Below, piece by piece: positions 24,329 to 36,503 of a DNA stretch of 64,000 bases. The notes under the pieces are model-generated. The model saw only the letters and a list, made by a program, of their open reading frames with translations. It was not told the DNA's origin and ran no database searches. The first letter of the stretch is position 1; every line of letters begins with the position of its first letter. The position numbers and the translations under genes were made by a program. Origin of the DNA: Rhinopithecus roxellana (lineage: Eukaryota; Chordata; Mammalia; Primates; Cercopithecidae); the NCBI RefSeq assembly GCF_007565055.1, contig NC_044560.1:48569030-48633029 (forward strand), written 5' to 3'.

Positions 24329-24680
24329 TGTCTTAGTCTTTTCTGCTGCTAAACGAAAATACCATAAACTGTGTGGTTTATAAACAACAAACATTTGCTT
24401 CTCACAGTTCTAGAGGCTGAGAAGTCTAAGACATAAGTGCTGGTAGATTCAGTGTCTGGTGAGGGCTTTTTCCTCACAGAGAGCACCTTCTTCATGTTCT
24501 CACATGTTGGAAGTGGTAATGCAGTTCTCTGCGGTCTCTTTTATGAGGGCATTAATCTCATTCATTAAGGCAGATCTCTTATGATCTGTTTTCCTCCCAA
24601 AGGCCTTACCTTCAAATACCATCACCTTGGTGGTTAGAATTCAACCTATGAATTTTAGGGTGACACATTCAGACCATAGC
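24329..24680 (-). mobile_element. ERVL-MaLR LTR (MLT1/MST group)
   Basis: The plus strand shows 'ttctcacagttctagaggct', 'gattcagtgtctggtgaggg' and 'aataccatcaccttggtggt', the reverse complement of MaLR LTR sequence. It is a solo LTR as far as I can see: no internal region or partner LTR is nearby. Subfamily is uncertain. Confidence 0.85.
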
Positions 24681-24755
24681 TCATCTTTGCAATCCCAGTG
24701 TTTAGCAGAGTGTCTGGTGCATGGCATGCGTTCAATAAAGGGCTGCTCAATAAAG
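24681..24755 (+). mobile_element. L2 3' tail
   Basis: 'gtctggtgcatggcatgcg' followed by 'ttcaataaagggctg' matches the L2 3' end. It is short and old. Confidence 0.55.
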
Positions 24756-26515
24756 GCAAAAGTGAAATAGGGAACAAATAGGAAGGCTAGAAAAGGGAAA
24801 ATGTATGTGGTAGGCAAAATAACAAAATTACTAGTTTATGAAAACTAAAACTGCTTTTAGGGGAACTTTTCCACAGGACCTTTTATCTTTCTTTACTAAT
24901 TCTCACAATTTAGAGTCCACAGGGTTAGCTAGACTGAGATGCAGAGGCATTTTGCTATTGAGGAATTCCCCAAGCTTCCCCTAGAGGTTCCAGATTGCTT
25001 GCTTGGCCCTGATCCTGGATTTGCATCTTATCTTTTAATGAAAGGATACATTTGTAGTTAGTTTTTAAGAGCACTCTGGTCAGCATTACTCCAAAGCACC
25101 TGAATCTCAGGAAAAGGTCCATCTGCTCCCCACAAAACTCATGATTTCCTTCAGCCTGTGACCAAATTTGTGTCCGAATATAGATAAATCAGACAGCCAG
25201 GCCAGGTCAATGAACTGATGAGTGAAGCCAGTAAGTAATACCTCCAGTCCTTTCAAGGCTTCCCAAGGGGGTCTGATAAAGGTGTTTAAATGCCCTCCCA
25301 TCATCTTGATAGAAGACATGTAATACGCGAGAGACAGACCAGAGTGTTTTACTCTGACCATGAAGAGATCTACTTTCACTCTAGACAGCACTTTCTGTAT
25401 TAATACTCAGCCAGTGAATGGCAGTGCTTTGAAGAAAATAAAGGTAGTAAAAAAATAATTATTTTAAAGAAGGCAACAATCAAAACTTAATGCCCCAAAA
25501 GTTGTGCTATGGAAAGTAGGACTTTAAGGGACATATCAATTTATCTTGTACATCCTTGGCCACTAATGGATTGTTCCCTGGAGCACATTTCCAATTATTT
25601 TAACCAGGCTACTTTTAAATGACTCAGGTAGAGAGGATTTTTACAACTTCCATTGGGGGAGCGTATTCTGCGGTCTGATACACATCACTGTTTCGAACTG
25701 GTTGGTTTGGTAGGAAAATTTCCTTTTTAAATTTATTTGTTTTGTTATTTTCCACTGAGAACCTCCTATATTGGGAAGAATTGGGTTACCACATGCTGGT
25801 TTCGTATCCTCTTCATTTCAGTGTGAATCTCTCTTCTCATGAAGTTTCAATCATACTTCTGGATATCACAGCCTGCTGCATCAATTCTATCCAGTCTCAA
25901 GATCCTTGGGTGAAACCCCCTGGGGAGGGACTCACAGTTGCCATCAGGAATGATTTCGATCAACACCTGCAGGCATCCTTGTGGATGATCCATTCAGTTG
26001 TCCCCCTCCTCCTTCTCTAAGAGCTGATTCCTTCAGACACCCCCCTGCTCATATACAGAAACTAGTCATTCTCCTCAAAAGTGTTTGTGTGACAGGGTTC
26101 TTGAACTTTTAAAGACAATGAAAATATTGAGAACTATGAAACACTTTGTAACAACATTTGATAAAATACTGCTACTCAGATGTCTGTCATACAGTATTTA
26201 CTTATTCTCTCCAATACAGATATCATGGGCAAGAATTATGTCTTTTACTTTTTTGTATTTCAAGTTTTGTATCTCTCAGAGCTTGTGTGCCTGCATGTAG
26301 CAGGCACTTAAGATGTAGTTTTTAAAAATGTAACTGAAAGAATGTGATTATCTGGATGTTTTAAACATTGCTATAGGACTCAGGATATATATACATAGTT
26401 GAACGGTGTCATCTTAATAAAATAGCTAGTATGTTGCTGTCTTCATAACTAGTTAATATATCTTCTAATTAAATTTGCATTTATACCACAGTCTCTCTCC
26501 AGTGAGTTGTCATAG
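24756..26515. other. Mostly unique DNA; possible L2 relic near 26090-26330
   Basis: No gene recognised. A minus-strand open frame at 25107-25391 (94 codons) lies in non-repetitive sequence and is discussed as a finding. The segment near 26200-26310 ('catgggcaagaattatgtct', 'tagcaggcacttaag') looks like the L2 3' end, with low confidence. Confidence 0.4.
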
Positions 26516-26519
26516 TATA

Positions 26520-26740
26520 ATACAAAAATGAATGGACCTTGGATTCAAACAGTCTTTGGTTTGTTATCTACTTAAAGTTGCGTGGATCATCTAACCTCCC
26601 TGAGCTTCTGTTTCCTTGTCTTCAAAATTAGCATAGTAATAATTATCCCATGACCTTGTCTTGCAGATTCTAAGGATCACTTATTTGAAGGTACTTAGTC
26701 TGGTGCCTGGCCTATAGTTTTTAAGTTGAATCAATTAAGA
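26520..26740 (+). mobile_element. MIR SINE
   Basis: The MIR order is visible: 'gaccttggattcaaacagtc', 'ctaacctccctgagcttctg', 'ccttgtcttcaaaattagc', then 'ctggtgcctggcctatag'. It is nearly full length but diverged. Confidence 0.8.
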
Positions 26741-27400
26741 TACTTTAGTACATGACACAGAAAGTCAAACAAAAAGTAGGTTAAATGGTAAGGAAAATGT
26801 ATCTCGTATTGTAAGAAGTGTGCATGGAGGCAGCTTCAAGGTTGGTAAATAGGTGATGGCAATGTCTCTGCTCAGAATTGCAGAATGGCTGCCACATATG
26901 TGCTTACAGAGACAACAAACAGGGGAGTCATTTCCTCTCGTGTATCTCTTCTTTATTAGAGAATAATTTTTTTTCCAAAGCCACCAACATATATTTTCTT
27001 CATATCCTTCAGCATATTTTTTCATATTCTTCAGCGTATTTTTTCTTCAATATTGGGTTATATGTCATGTCCCAGCAGCAAGAAATCCTGGAAAAAGAAG
27101 TTTCTGTCATTTTCAACCTCTCTGAAGGAAGTAGAATCTGCTAGGCAGGAAGAAACTGCAGAAAGGCTAGTGAGGGGCAAGGCTGGTGAGTTGTCAACCT
27201 CTTACCCTCTCCAGGTCAAGGACATGTCCTATTTGGTAGGCATACAGTAGCTTGAGAGTTGCTTTAATGTTTACCAATTTTATTCGATACCTGGGGAAAT
27301 GAAGCAGATGATTATATAGAAACGCATAGTCAACCTGAATTGTAAACTAATCCCAACTCTGTAATGCAGAAAAGAACCCTAGAACTATACGTTTGAATTA
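26741..27400. other. Unique DNA, no gene seen
   Basis: Two degenerate copies of 'catattcttcagcgtatttt' near 27000-27045 are the only internal repetition I noticed. Nothing else was recognised. Confidence 0.45.
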
Positions 27401-27414
27401 TTTATGTGCCTACA

Positions 27415-27600
27415 CATCTTCTTACCAGCTATGTAACACTGGGAGCAAGTCCTTTAATCTCCCTGATCCTCTGTTTCCGAATCTATGTGAATAATTAAAT
27501 AAAGCCCTCGTCTCATAAGCTTATGATGAGCTTTAAAGAAGATAATATTCACGTTGGCATCTAAAATTGTAACTGACATATTATAGGGTTGCCCTCATCA
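27415..27600 (+). mobile_element. MIR SINE
   Basis: 'ttaccagctatgtaacactg' and 'aatctccctgatcctctgtt' give the MIR core in sense orientation. Confidence 0.75.
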
Positions 27601-27689
27601 TGGATTCAAACCAAATCTAAGTGGTCTGTTCAAAGGCATTTGCCTTTTCCCCTATCATAGCTATTCTGACAATCAAAATACATCATAGA

Positions 27690-27870
27690 AAGACGACTAC
27701 TGAGACTGAGGACCCAAATCCTGTTTCTAGCTCCACTGGTTATTTGTTTTCTGTGATCTTAGCAGGTAGATTTTCTTGTCTCCCTGTTTCATAGGGTTGT
27801 CATAAGAAATTATATGGACCAGTCACTGTGCCTTCTCATGTAATAGGCACTTGACTAGTGAACAGATGAC
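27690..27870 (+). mobile_element. MIR SINE
   Basis: A second sense MIR follows shortly after the first, with 'atcctgtttctagctccact', 'tgtctccctgtttcataggg' and 'tgtaataggcacttga'. It is diverged. Confidence 0.6.
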
Positions 27871-27914
27871 ATCTTTGAAGTTTTTGTTTTCTTTTAGTAA
27901 GAAAGATGGAAAAA

Positions 27915-28575
27915 TACCAGGTGCTGGTGATGTAGAAAAATGAGAATGCTCACACACTGCTGCTGGGAATGTAAAATTGTGCAAGTTTGGAAAATAAACA
28001 TATATACCATATTATTCATCCTTTCTGTTCCTAGATGTTTATTCAAGAGAAAAGGAAATATGTATCAATACAAAGACTTGCATGCAATATTCATAGAAGC
28101 TTTACTTGTAATTGCCCCAAACAAAAAACAACTCAAATACCCATCAACAGGCACAAGGATAAACAAATTACAATATATATCTACACAATGAAATGCTACT
28201 CTGCAATATAAAAAGAAAGGGACTATTAATCCATGCAACAACATGTATGAATCTCAAAATAATTATGCTGAAATGATTCAGTCAAAGAAAGAACACATAA
28301 TATACGATACCATTTATATAAGCATGTAGAAGATGTAAACTAATTGCTAGTGACAGAAAGCAGATCGGGGTTACTGGAGGTGGGGGTCAGGGAAGGACAG
28401 GATGGAAAGATTACCAAGGGACATGATGAAACTTTAGGAGGTGGCAGGTACATTCACTATATTGATTGCTGTGATGGTTTCACATTGTATACATACGTCA
28501 ATACATATTTGTTGTATACTTTAAAATGTGCAGTTTATTGCATGTAAATTATACAGGAAAAGGTGTTTTTTCTTA
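27915..28575 (+). mobile_element. L1M LINE 3' end
   Basis: The end of ORF2 and the 3' UTR of an old L1 are present. Landmarks are 'actgctgctgggaatgtaaa', 'acccatcaacaggcacaagg', 'aaatgctactctgcaatata', a 'gttactggaggtgggggtca' 3' UTR motif and 'ttaaaatgtgcagttt'. It is 5' truncated and inactive. Confidence 0.88.
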
Positions 28576-31500
28576 AAAGATGTTAAAAGTCATAACCCAG
28601 TAGGTGCAATCTTCTGAAGCATAGAGACACAACCAAATGATTAAGTTAAGTGGACCAGGAACAATTACCATGTAAATGCATTTGTAGGTCAATGACTAAC
28701 AAAAGTCTAATGAATTATTTTAACCTACATGAGAACTTTAAAGGAAAAGTGGCTTTGAAGCTAGGATGTGGGTCTCAATTAGAATCTTAAGCAAAATAGG
28801 GCGTGTCTAGACTCACAATTCTTACCTTGCTTAATTGAAGTGAGTCTTGCCTTTGCTGTGGAGCTGGGAGCTTGTGCTTTCCATTGTCCCCATTTTACTT
28901 GATCCAAAGATCTGGATTTACTGTTAATCCCTCTACCCCCTTGCAATTTGATGGCCATGTTCTACTTCTCAAGCACCTCTCTAGCTTTTTATTTCTTTGA
29001 ATGCACCCCTTACGCACGCTGCTCTCCTTGGTCATATTTGCTCAATTAGTTTCTTAATTCTAGACCAGGGACATCACAGCCTTGTATATCACAGTTTTTT
29101 AACCACCCTGCACACTCATGATAAATGATGAATGTAAATACCTTTAATAGAAGCAGTTGCTCCCATTCCAATGCCAAGGCAGACTTGTAATTTTGTAGAT
29201 GGTCTTGTAAACTGATATCTTATTTTAGAGGGGAAAAAACAAAAGCTAGTAAGGTGCTAGAACAGAGAAGAAATATAGCTTTCCGCATGGCCCACATGGA
29301 AATACAGGACAGAAGGAAAGCCCAGATTTCACTTGCAGAAACATACAGTCTGCATGGAGCTGCCTATCTTGTGCTCATAATTGCAAAAGTCCTTTCTGTT
29401 TGGATATCCTTGGCATGACTTTCTGTTCCCAATGTGCTTTACATTCCCCATATCATTTGAAAACAATCGTCATTCTTTCCTTTCCTAGCAATGAATTATG
29501 ACAAAGAGAAGAATGTCAAGGTTCTGAGGAGAGAAGAAGACAGATTATGCAGAAGCCAGAAATAGGAGGTAACCCATAGCAGCGGTGTCTAATCCCAGCT
29601 CCAGGATATCATTTTATTCTGCAAGCACCATTTTCTGCTCTTCAAAACTCTTGGGGCAGGGAGTGTGTTTCTGGAGCTCAGAGTGTGGTCCTGAATTCTA
29701 TTTGAAATCAAAGAATCTTAGAGATGTAAGAGTTTTTACTTAATCCAGCCTTTTTATTTTATGGGTGAAAAAAACCTGAAGTTTAGAGGCAGAAAATTAT
29801 TTGCCTTTTGTTCCACAGTTACCAGGAAGAGTTGGAAAAACTGGGAGAAAGGAAACTTTTTTTGACAATTGAAAGGTAAGACAGCAGTGAGAGCAGGTGA
29901 GAGCAGGGTGTACAACCAGCAGCTGAAGTCTGAAAGAGAGTGAACAAGAAACATAGGCTGATACTTAAAGCAAGGACAATAGAGGCTGAGAGGGACTGAC
30001 TGGCTCAACCCACTGCTGGATGGGTCTCTTGTTGAATGTGGCATCTTAATCAACCATCTCTAGTAGACTACACAACTAGGGCAAACACTCAAAATTCAAA
30101 TTGAAAATTGTTTCCTCTGGGCTGGCAAGGCACAAAATAAAAAAAAAAAAAATCCCCATAAATCTGGACTCCCATATGTGGTTCTCAGCTGGTGTGAACC
30201 CCTGAATGAATTACATGCAGCCAGAGAAATTAATGGTACACACATGGGGGCACAACTTGAAAGGAAGAATTGCATCTGAGAAGACTGCCAGGCATTAAGG
30301 AACTCTGGAAAGCAGACAGAGTCCACATTGATATGGCATGCTACAGAGGACACGCAGTGACATTATGATCAAGCACAGGAATAATGTATAATAAATGAGA
30401 AGTGACACAAATTGAAAGAAGAGCAGAAAAGCAATAACAGAATGCCTTAATATTCAGCCTCTATTAGTTGAGTGGAACTAGGTGGGCGTTAACTCTCACT
30501 TTCCTGCCTGTCGGAAATGCTGCCATGTTTGTGTGAATTTAGTGCTCTTTATACCAGTTAAAGCCTAGAGCCAAATGATTTAGGATGACCCCTTTTCCTC
30601 CTGGCCTCATACTAATTGACTTGAGAGTGAGTTACAGTCCCTGAAGAATAGCAGCCATACACTGGGTATATTTTTAATGTCAATTTCTGCAGGAGCTTTT
30701 ACCCAAGGAAATTGTTGTAACAATGATTCTCTCTATCCTATGTCCTGGGATAGATATTGATTTTTAGCCCATTAGATGGGGGAATGAATAGATGGAAATA
30801 TGTAAATGGAAAATGGGATGGCAGTCAGTCACTTGGGTCTTTATGTAAAAGAGTGATACCCAGATATTTGAGTGGTTGTGATTTTTTATCCCTCTTTAGA
30901 GAGTCCTATAGTTTTGGAAAGCTGGAAAACAAGAAGTTTAAATGATTTTTATGGCTATAATCACAGGACTGCCAGGTAGAATTAAGGTTAGCAAACTCAG
31001 AAGTAAGGAATATCAACAAATGATTGCAGAGATGCTTTCTTTCTGTCACTGATGGCAGCTTTTTGTATTCATGTCTAAAACCTAAAAGTTAAGATTATTT
31101 AGATGCCCAAGAGACAGAATTGCTGTGGTGCGCAACTCAAAGGACACAATTCACTAGCAAGACTGGGTGGAGCAACCACAGATGGTTGAGGACCATGTCC
31201 TGTAGTACCTTATGGGTCAGAATAAGGCAGAAAAGGCATTTGTAAGATGCAATCCAATGATGTGTTAAAAAATTGAAATGAAAACTCCAAAGTTCAAAAC
31301 TAATTTACTTAAAAGGGGAACCAAAGTTAATTAAAGGTTTTCTCTATTATGATATAAATATATTTTCATTTGGTTTTTTTTTTCAAGCAGACAGAAGTGA
31401 AAAGGTGGAATATATTATGCAAGAGAGAGACATCTTATGTAAGTTTTGGCCAGAGGACACCAAAAAAGCCCTGTTTCTAAAGGAGGCAACTTGAACGATA

Positions 31501-31640
31501 TTGGCTGAAGTATGGAATCTGATTAATGGAAACAGACATCCATGGTACAGAGACAAAACTAGAACATATTTCACATTTTACCGAATGTCTATGTCCCAAA
31601 GTGAGTGAAGGGCCAGGTCTTCAAGTCAATCAAAAACAAC
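28576..31640. other. About 3 kb of unique DNA, no gene or repeat recognised
   Basis: This is the longest segment in which I recognise nothing. It has no CpG-rich segment, and open frames are short with no family motif. Poly-A runs at 30139-30151 and T runs at 31373-31383 are the only simple repeats. It would be the first place to look for conserved non-coding elements by alignment. Confidence 0.5.
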
Positions 31641-31645
31641 ATTTT

Positions 31646-31985
31646 GGCCAGGTGTGGTGGCTCATGCTTGTAATCCCAACACTTTGGGAGGCTGAGGCAG
31701 GCAGATCGCTTGAATCCAGGAGTTCAAGACCAGCCTTGGCACCATGGCAAAACCTGTCTCTACAAGAAATACAAAAATTAGTTGGGCATGGTGCCACGTG
31801 CCTGTAGTCCCAGCTGCTCAGAAGACTGAGGCAGAAGGATCACCTGAGGCCGGGAGGTTGAGGCTGCAGTGAGCTGTCATTGCATCACTGTGCTCCAGCC
31901 TGGGTGACAGAGTGAGGCCCTGTCTCAAAACAAAACAGCAACAACAACAACAACAAAAAAAAACACAAACAAATAAACAAACAAA
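31646..31985 (+). mobile_element. Alu (old AluS or AluJ) with CAA-rich tail
   Basis: A full-length dimer runs from 'ggccaggtgtggtggctcat' to 'gtgaggccctgtctc', followed by a long tail of CAA, CAAA and AAAC units. Divergence is moderate to high. Confidence 0.92.
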
Positions 31986-31989
31986 GGAA

Positions 31990-32410
31990 CCACAGAACCA
32001 CCCTGACCTTTAAATAAAAAACTCAATTTACCAGTGATTCCTAAAATCTAAGTGAGATGCCAATCCTTTTCATTGTGACACAGCACTAGATACTTCATTT
32101 GGAAATGAGATACAGTATTTTTGTCCAAGGTCACAAACTTAGTAATTGTCAGAACCAAATGAAGAATCAGACCATCTAACTTTGAACCTACATGATTTCT
32201 TCTGATCCAGCACAGCCTTCTTCCTGCTTCAGAGGGGGCAAATCCCTGGCATATCACTTCCACATTCTCCTCCAGGAGGTAGCTATTTCTTATCAATCAT
32301 GGTAGGTGTTTCTTATCAATCAGGATTCTCTGACTCACCCTTGATGTCTTTTCAGAATAGGCTTTCAGTAGCTGCTGTCATCTGATGGGAGGTGGCATAG
32401 GTGAAGAAAA
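31990..32410. other. Unique DNA, no gene seen
   Basis: A direct repeat of 'ttcttatcaatca' occurs at 32287 and 32311. The stretch near 32085-32160 ('tacttcatttggaaatgaga') faintly resembles antisense MIR. Nothing else was recognised. Confidence 0.4.
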
Positions 32411-32411
32411 C

Positions 32412-32450
32412 TGTCTCTCTCTCTCTCTCTTTTTTTTTTTTTTTTTTTCC
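32412..32450 (+). repeat. (TC)n-T18 polypyrimidine tract
   Basis: Nine TC units are followed by about 18 T and then ccttag. The order of pyrimidine tract then TTAG resembles a 3' splice acceptor. Confidence 0.93.
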
Positions 32451-32756
32451 TTAGACTAAGATGCCTTCATAATTTAAAGCCAGGTTAATTTTTTTGCCCT
32501 TTTCACTTTCCACTTTGTTGGGATAATAGAACTAGATTGGTCAGCATCATTTGTGCTGATTTTACTTTACACTACTCTTACCAGCCTGGGGTTTTGCTAG
32601 AATCTATGATGCAATGGGGAAACGTTTAGTTCTTAAATAGTATTTCATACATCCTGGAGGGAAACATGAAAAAGGGCATGGGAGGAGAAGGGAGCTTCAT
32701 CTAAAATCATTTCCCTTTAAGAGGAACCAAATTTCCTTTTAAAGCATCAAATTGTA

Positions 32757-33141
32757 AACATAGGGACATGGATGCAGCTGGAAACCATCATTCTTAGCAA
32801 ACTATCACAAGAACAGAAAACCAAACACCGCATGTTCTCACTCATAGGTGGGAACTGAACAATGAGATCACTTGGACTCGGGAAGGGGAACATCACGCAC
32901 TGGGGCCTATCATGGGGAGGGGGGAGGGGGGAGGAGGGAGGGATTGCCTTGGGGAGTTATACATGATATAAATGATGAATTGATGGGTGCTGACGAGTTG
33001 ATGGGTGCAGCACACCAACATGGCATAAGTATACATATGTAACAAACCTGCACGTTATGCACATGTACCCTAGAACTTAAAGTATAATAAAAAAAAATAA
33101 AAAATTAAAAATTAAAAAAAAAATTAAAAAAAAAAAAAAAA
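32757..33141 (+). mobile_element. Young L1PA LINE, 5' truncated
   Basis: Only the last 385 bases remain: 'agggacatggatgcagctgg', 'cgcatgttctcactcatagg', a G-rich stretch at 32914-32942, 'gggtgcagcacaccaacatg', 'tgcacatgtaccctagaact', then a long impure A-rich tail. Divergence is low, so this is a catarrhine-age insertion. The copy is too short to be active. Confidence 0.95.
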
Positions 33142-33339
33142 ACATGGGGCCTGCATCCTCTGAGATTTTATTCTGAATCTTTTAATATAGTGTAAAGTAA
33201 TAACTTCCCATACCTTGTATCTGTCTGTCTGCACAGTTCCTCCACTGGTCTCTTCATTGACAAATGAGTACTTCTGAAGAATAGGTTTTATTTACAAATA
33301 AGGTAAATAATAGCTGATAAAGTCTTATGAAGAGAGGCA

Positions 33340-33510
33340 GAACAATGTGATAGAAAGAAAACAGTGAATGTAGAGTAAAGAACTAGTGTTTACACTAGCA
33401 ACAGAGTCAGCTTTGTGCATCTGAATAATGGGAAAGGCAGTGAGGATCAAAGAGAAGGTACTTTTATACTGTATATAAATGCTTATCATAGTTATTATCA
33501 CTATTATTTA
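33340..33510 (+). mobile_element. MIR SINE
   Basis: A sense MIR: 'tttgtgcatctgaataatgg', 'agtgaggatcaaagagaagg', then 'atgcttatcatagttattat'. The 5' half is weak. Confidence 0.55.
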
Positions 33511-33544
33511 CTAAACTTTCTGTGTATCAAAATTATGTGATAAT

Positions 33545-33715
33545 GGGGGTGATGATTTTCCTGCAAATACTATGAGCCAGGCAGAGTTGGCATTTTCCCC
33601 ATCACTGAGATGAGGAAACATAGGCTTAAAGACATTAAGTTACGTGGTTAGTAATTTGGGGAGCTGGAATGAGAATCTAAATTATCTGACTCACAGTCGG
33701 GGCTCTCTCCATTGT
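33545..33715 (-). mobile_element. MIR SINE
   Basis: The plus strand shows 'ctgagatgaggaaacatagg', 'gacattaagttacgtggtta' and 'agctggaatgagaatct', the reverse-complemented MIR core. It lies back to back with the sense MIR just upstream. Confidence 0.8.
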
Positions 33716-33900
33716 GTCTTGGTATCTTAGCATACCTGATCATAAAAACCACCTGGAGCTCTTTTTAAAGTAGAGATTTCTAGACCCCATGCCTAAGCTT
33801 CCAAATCAGCATCTCCTAGAGTGGGATTTGTGTATCTGGTTGTTCATCTAGTTCAAATAATGGTTAGCCAGGTTTAGGAACCCAAGCTGGAGAATTTCTA
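33716..33900 (+). mobile_element. MER5-type hAT DNA transposon remnant
   Basis: 'aaaaccacctggagctcttt', 'tttctagaccccatgcctaa' and 'tcagcatctcctagagtggg' follow the MER5A/MER5B order. The termini are degraded, and the right end near 'aggaacccaagctgg' is uncertain. Confidence 0.6.
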
Positions 33901-34014
33901 TTAGTGATTTAATTACTACCACAAGATATTCTCATGCTGTTTGCATTCACACAGTTTGGAGCAGCCAGATGGAGGAGGATGTGTGTGACCTGTGAGGACC
34001 ACTAGACTGTATAC

Positions 34015-34135
34015 AAAGGCCTTAAGTTCTGCCTCTTAACAGGCTGGACAACCATAGGCAATTCCATACCTCCTCCTGGGCCTCTGTTTCTGAATCTGTA
34101 AGTTGGTTAGGTTAAACTAGATATTTTCTTGAGGA
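34015..34135 (+). mobile_element. MIR SINE relic
   Basis: 'caggctggacaaccataggc' and 'ctgggcctctgtttctgaat' then 'ctgtaagttgg' follow the MIR core. Confidence 0.65.
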
Positions 34136-35190
34136 CTCTTCCCACTCTTGATCCAAGATTTTCTGAAAGTAAATAAGGGACCAATTGTTAATTTTATTTA
34201 GTATGCTCTCATATGACTAGATGCACACTTTGTTGGGGTCTTTGAGGAACGCCTGAAAATGAAAATGATATGAAAATGATACCCGAATCCGACTTGTGCT
34301 CCATTATCATGCTCTAGCTGGAGTGATCGTTTCCTTCAGCTACAAGAGCATAAGACTTTTTCTTGCTCTATGAACTCTGCAGTCTTTGACGGCTCCCAAA
34401 ATATTGTGTTCCATGATCTTTGCATGGCTGGCTCCTCCTCATCATTAAACTCTCATCTCAACAATTACCTAATCAGAAACAGTTTCCCTAATAACCTTAT
34501 TCTCTGTATCCCCCTTTCAGCAAAACTGTGTCATCCTGTTTTATTTTATTTTTTTCCAGAAAATTTACTTCTACAGGAAATTATCATGATTTTGTATGTG
34601 TGTCTTTTTTTTTTTTAACTTAATCTATTGAAAATTAAACTAAAACAGGTACCTTCACCAACGTATTCTCACTATCTAGAAGAACCTGGCACATAGTAGG
34701 TATTCATTACATATTTGTTAAATCGGTGACAAATAAGTGTAATCTTCTTAAATTTACTCGAATATGTCAATTAGCATATTACTCATTCTGACTGGCCTTT
34801 TTCATTTTGCTGGTTCTTCTTACCTTTTGGTCTTTGATTGTCCACTGAGGTTTAAACTGGAAGGCCTAGGGAACACATATGCATTTCCTCTGCTATTTTA
34901 CAACTATATCTGCTTGATTAGGTGTCTCAGCTGAGCAGAATTTTTGGACTGACATTCTGTCAGGCAGTGCAGGGCTACCAGATGGCCAGCTTCTCTCTCA
35001 GATGATGTGGAACCTGGCTTTGGCCTGCAGAACCCCCTCTATCTTCCAACCACAGCAAACACCTCAATGAGGAAAGCATTGGACTGAGACGTCAACACAT
35101 AAAGCTTTCTCCTAACATTTTGCTCTGTTTCTTTAGAGAAGTACTGTCTAGCATTTTGAAAGTGAGAAAAGCAGTTGTCTATGCTCTTTC
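34136..35190. other. Unique DNA, no gene seen
   Basis: A short L2-like tail ('acctggcacatagtaggtat', 34685) is present. Otherwise no repeat or coding signal was recognised. Confidence 0.45.
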
Positions 35191-35192
35191 CA

Positions 35193-35239
35193 GGGAGAGG
35201 AGGAGGAGGAGGAGGAGGAGGAGGAGGAGGAGGAGGAGA
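35193..35239 (+). repeat. (GGA)n trinucleotide repeat
   Basis: About 15 GGA/GAG units form a purine-only run. On the minus strand it reads as poly-Pro inside a 95-codon open frame, which I consider a repeat artefact. Such GGA runs can form G-quadruplex or triplex structures. Confidence 0.95.
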
Positions 35240-35410
35240 AGCAGTTTGTATTACTACATATTCCTCCTCCCTGATGCCATTTAAAGACCTTAACAGTACC
35301 CATATTTTCAGCCACACCTCTCCCATCCTCTTCTAAATTATGATCCAGACCTTTGGGGCTGCTGATAGACAGAATGGCTCCTGCTTTATGTTAGGGTATC
35401 CAATGCTAGC

Positions 35411-35765
35411 TGTATTAGTCCATTCTCACACTGCTATAAATATGTTATCCAAGAGCAGGTAATTTATAAAGGAAAGAGGTTTAATTAGCTCACAGTTCTG
35501 CATGACTGGGAAGCCTCAGGAAACTTACAGTCATGGCAGAAGGGGAAGCAGGCATGTGTTACATGGTGCCAGGCAAGAGAGAGTGTGGGTTAGTGCAGGA
35601 AAAACCACTATTTATAAAACCATCAGATCTCGTGAGAATTCACTCAGTATCATGAGAATAGCATGGGGAAAACGCCCCTATAATCTAATCACTTCCCTCC
35701 CTTGACATGTGAGGATTACAATTTGAGATGACATTTGGATGGGGACACAAAGCCAAATCATGTCA
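35411..35765 (-). mobile_element. ERVL-MaLR solo LTR (MST/THE1 type)
   Basis: The plus strand starts 'tgtattagtccattctcaca' and ends '...gccaaatcatgtca', the reverse complement of an MST or THE1 LTR. 'ccatcagatctcgtgagaat' and 'tataaaggaaagaggtttaa' are typical internal blocks. Flanking pentamers (ctagc, ctaat) agree at three of five bases. No internal region is attached, so it is a solo LTR. Confidence 0.93.
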
Positions 35766-36110
35766 CTAATTGTTTATAAAACCTCAGTGGCTTAACAAAG
35801 TAAACGTCAATAGTTGTTCACCTCACAGTCCAATTCCAGTCAGTGACTCTTCTCCAAGACTGATTGGATCCACACTCTTTCCATTGTGTGGCTCCTGCAC
35901 CTCCAGGATCTCCAGGATTTTCTGCACTTAGAAAGTGGGCAAAAAAGAGAACCCATGAAGAATTGCTCAGGGTGCTTCAGCGCCAGACTGGAAAATGGCA
36001 AACCTCACTTTTGCCCACATTCTCTTGGCCAGAACTCAGCCAATCTCACCAAAAACGAGAGAGAAACAAAATATTCCAATATGCCAGGAAGTAGAAATAT
36101 GCTTGGCGAT
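35766..36110 (+). mobile_element. LTR-like ancient repeat (host of the MST/THE1 insertion)
   Basis: Blocks such as 'cctcagtggcttaacaaag', 'cattgtgtggctcctgcacc', 'cccacattctcttggccaga' match a TG...CA-ended repeat that I recall but cannot name securely, probably an old LTR. The sequence just left of 35411 may be its start. A related copy appears near 50970-51850. Confidence 0.5.
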
Positions 36111-36503
36111 CACCTGTCTAGTTTAGATACTACTTCATTTGTATTCCCAGACTACTATATTGCAAGCAGCAGCATTTCCATTTGCAATATTCACCAAAAT
36201 TCTCTTAATTTTTTTGACTCAGAAATTTGTTGAAATATCTTATTTCATTTTGCTCTGCTGTAATGAGTTTGTTCCTTTGTAAACTAATACTTTTTAATCT
36301 AGGTGGGATAAGTAGTAAAAGAAATGTTTGGTCTGTGCCATCATCTTAGATTGAAATAAAATATCTCAATTTTTAAAGCCTTCCCAACAATGAGGATTTC
36401 TCATTGACTATATTTCACTCTTAAGCCTCTAGCTCAAAAATTTTTACTTTCTCTATCTCTATAGAATATGTTTTTTCATGTGCACTTACTTAACCCTTCC
36501 ATA

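Noticed and set aside
35039..35326. 95-codon minus-strand frame with a poly-Pro run
   Set aside because: The poly-Pro comes from the (GGA)n repeat, and the rest has no recognisable motif or conservation evidence.
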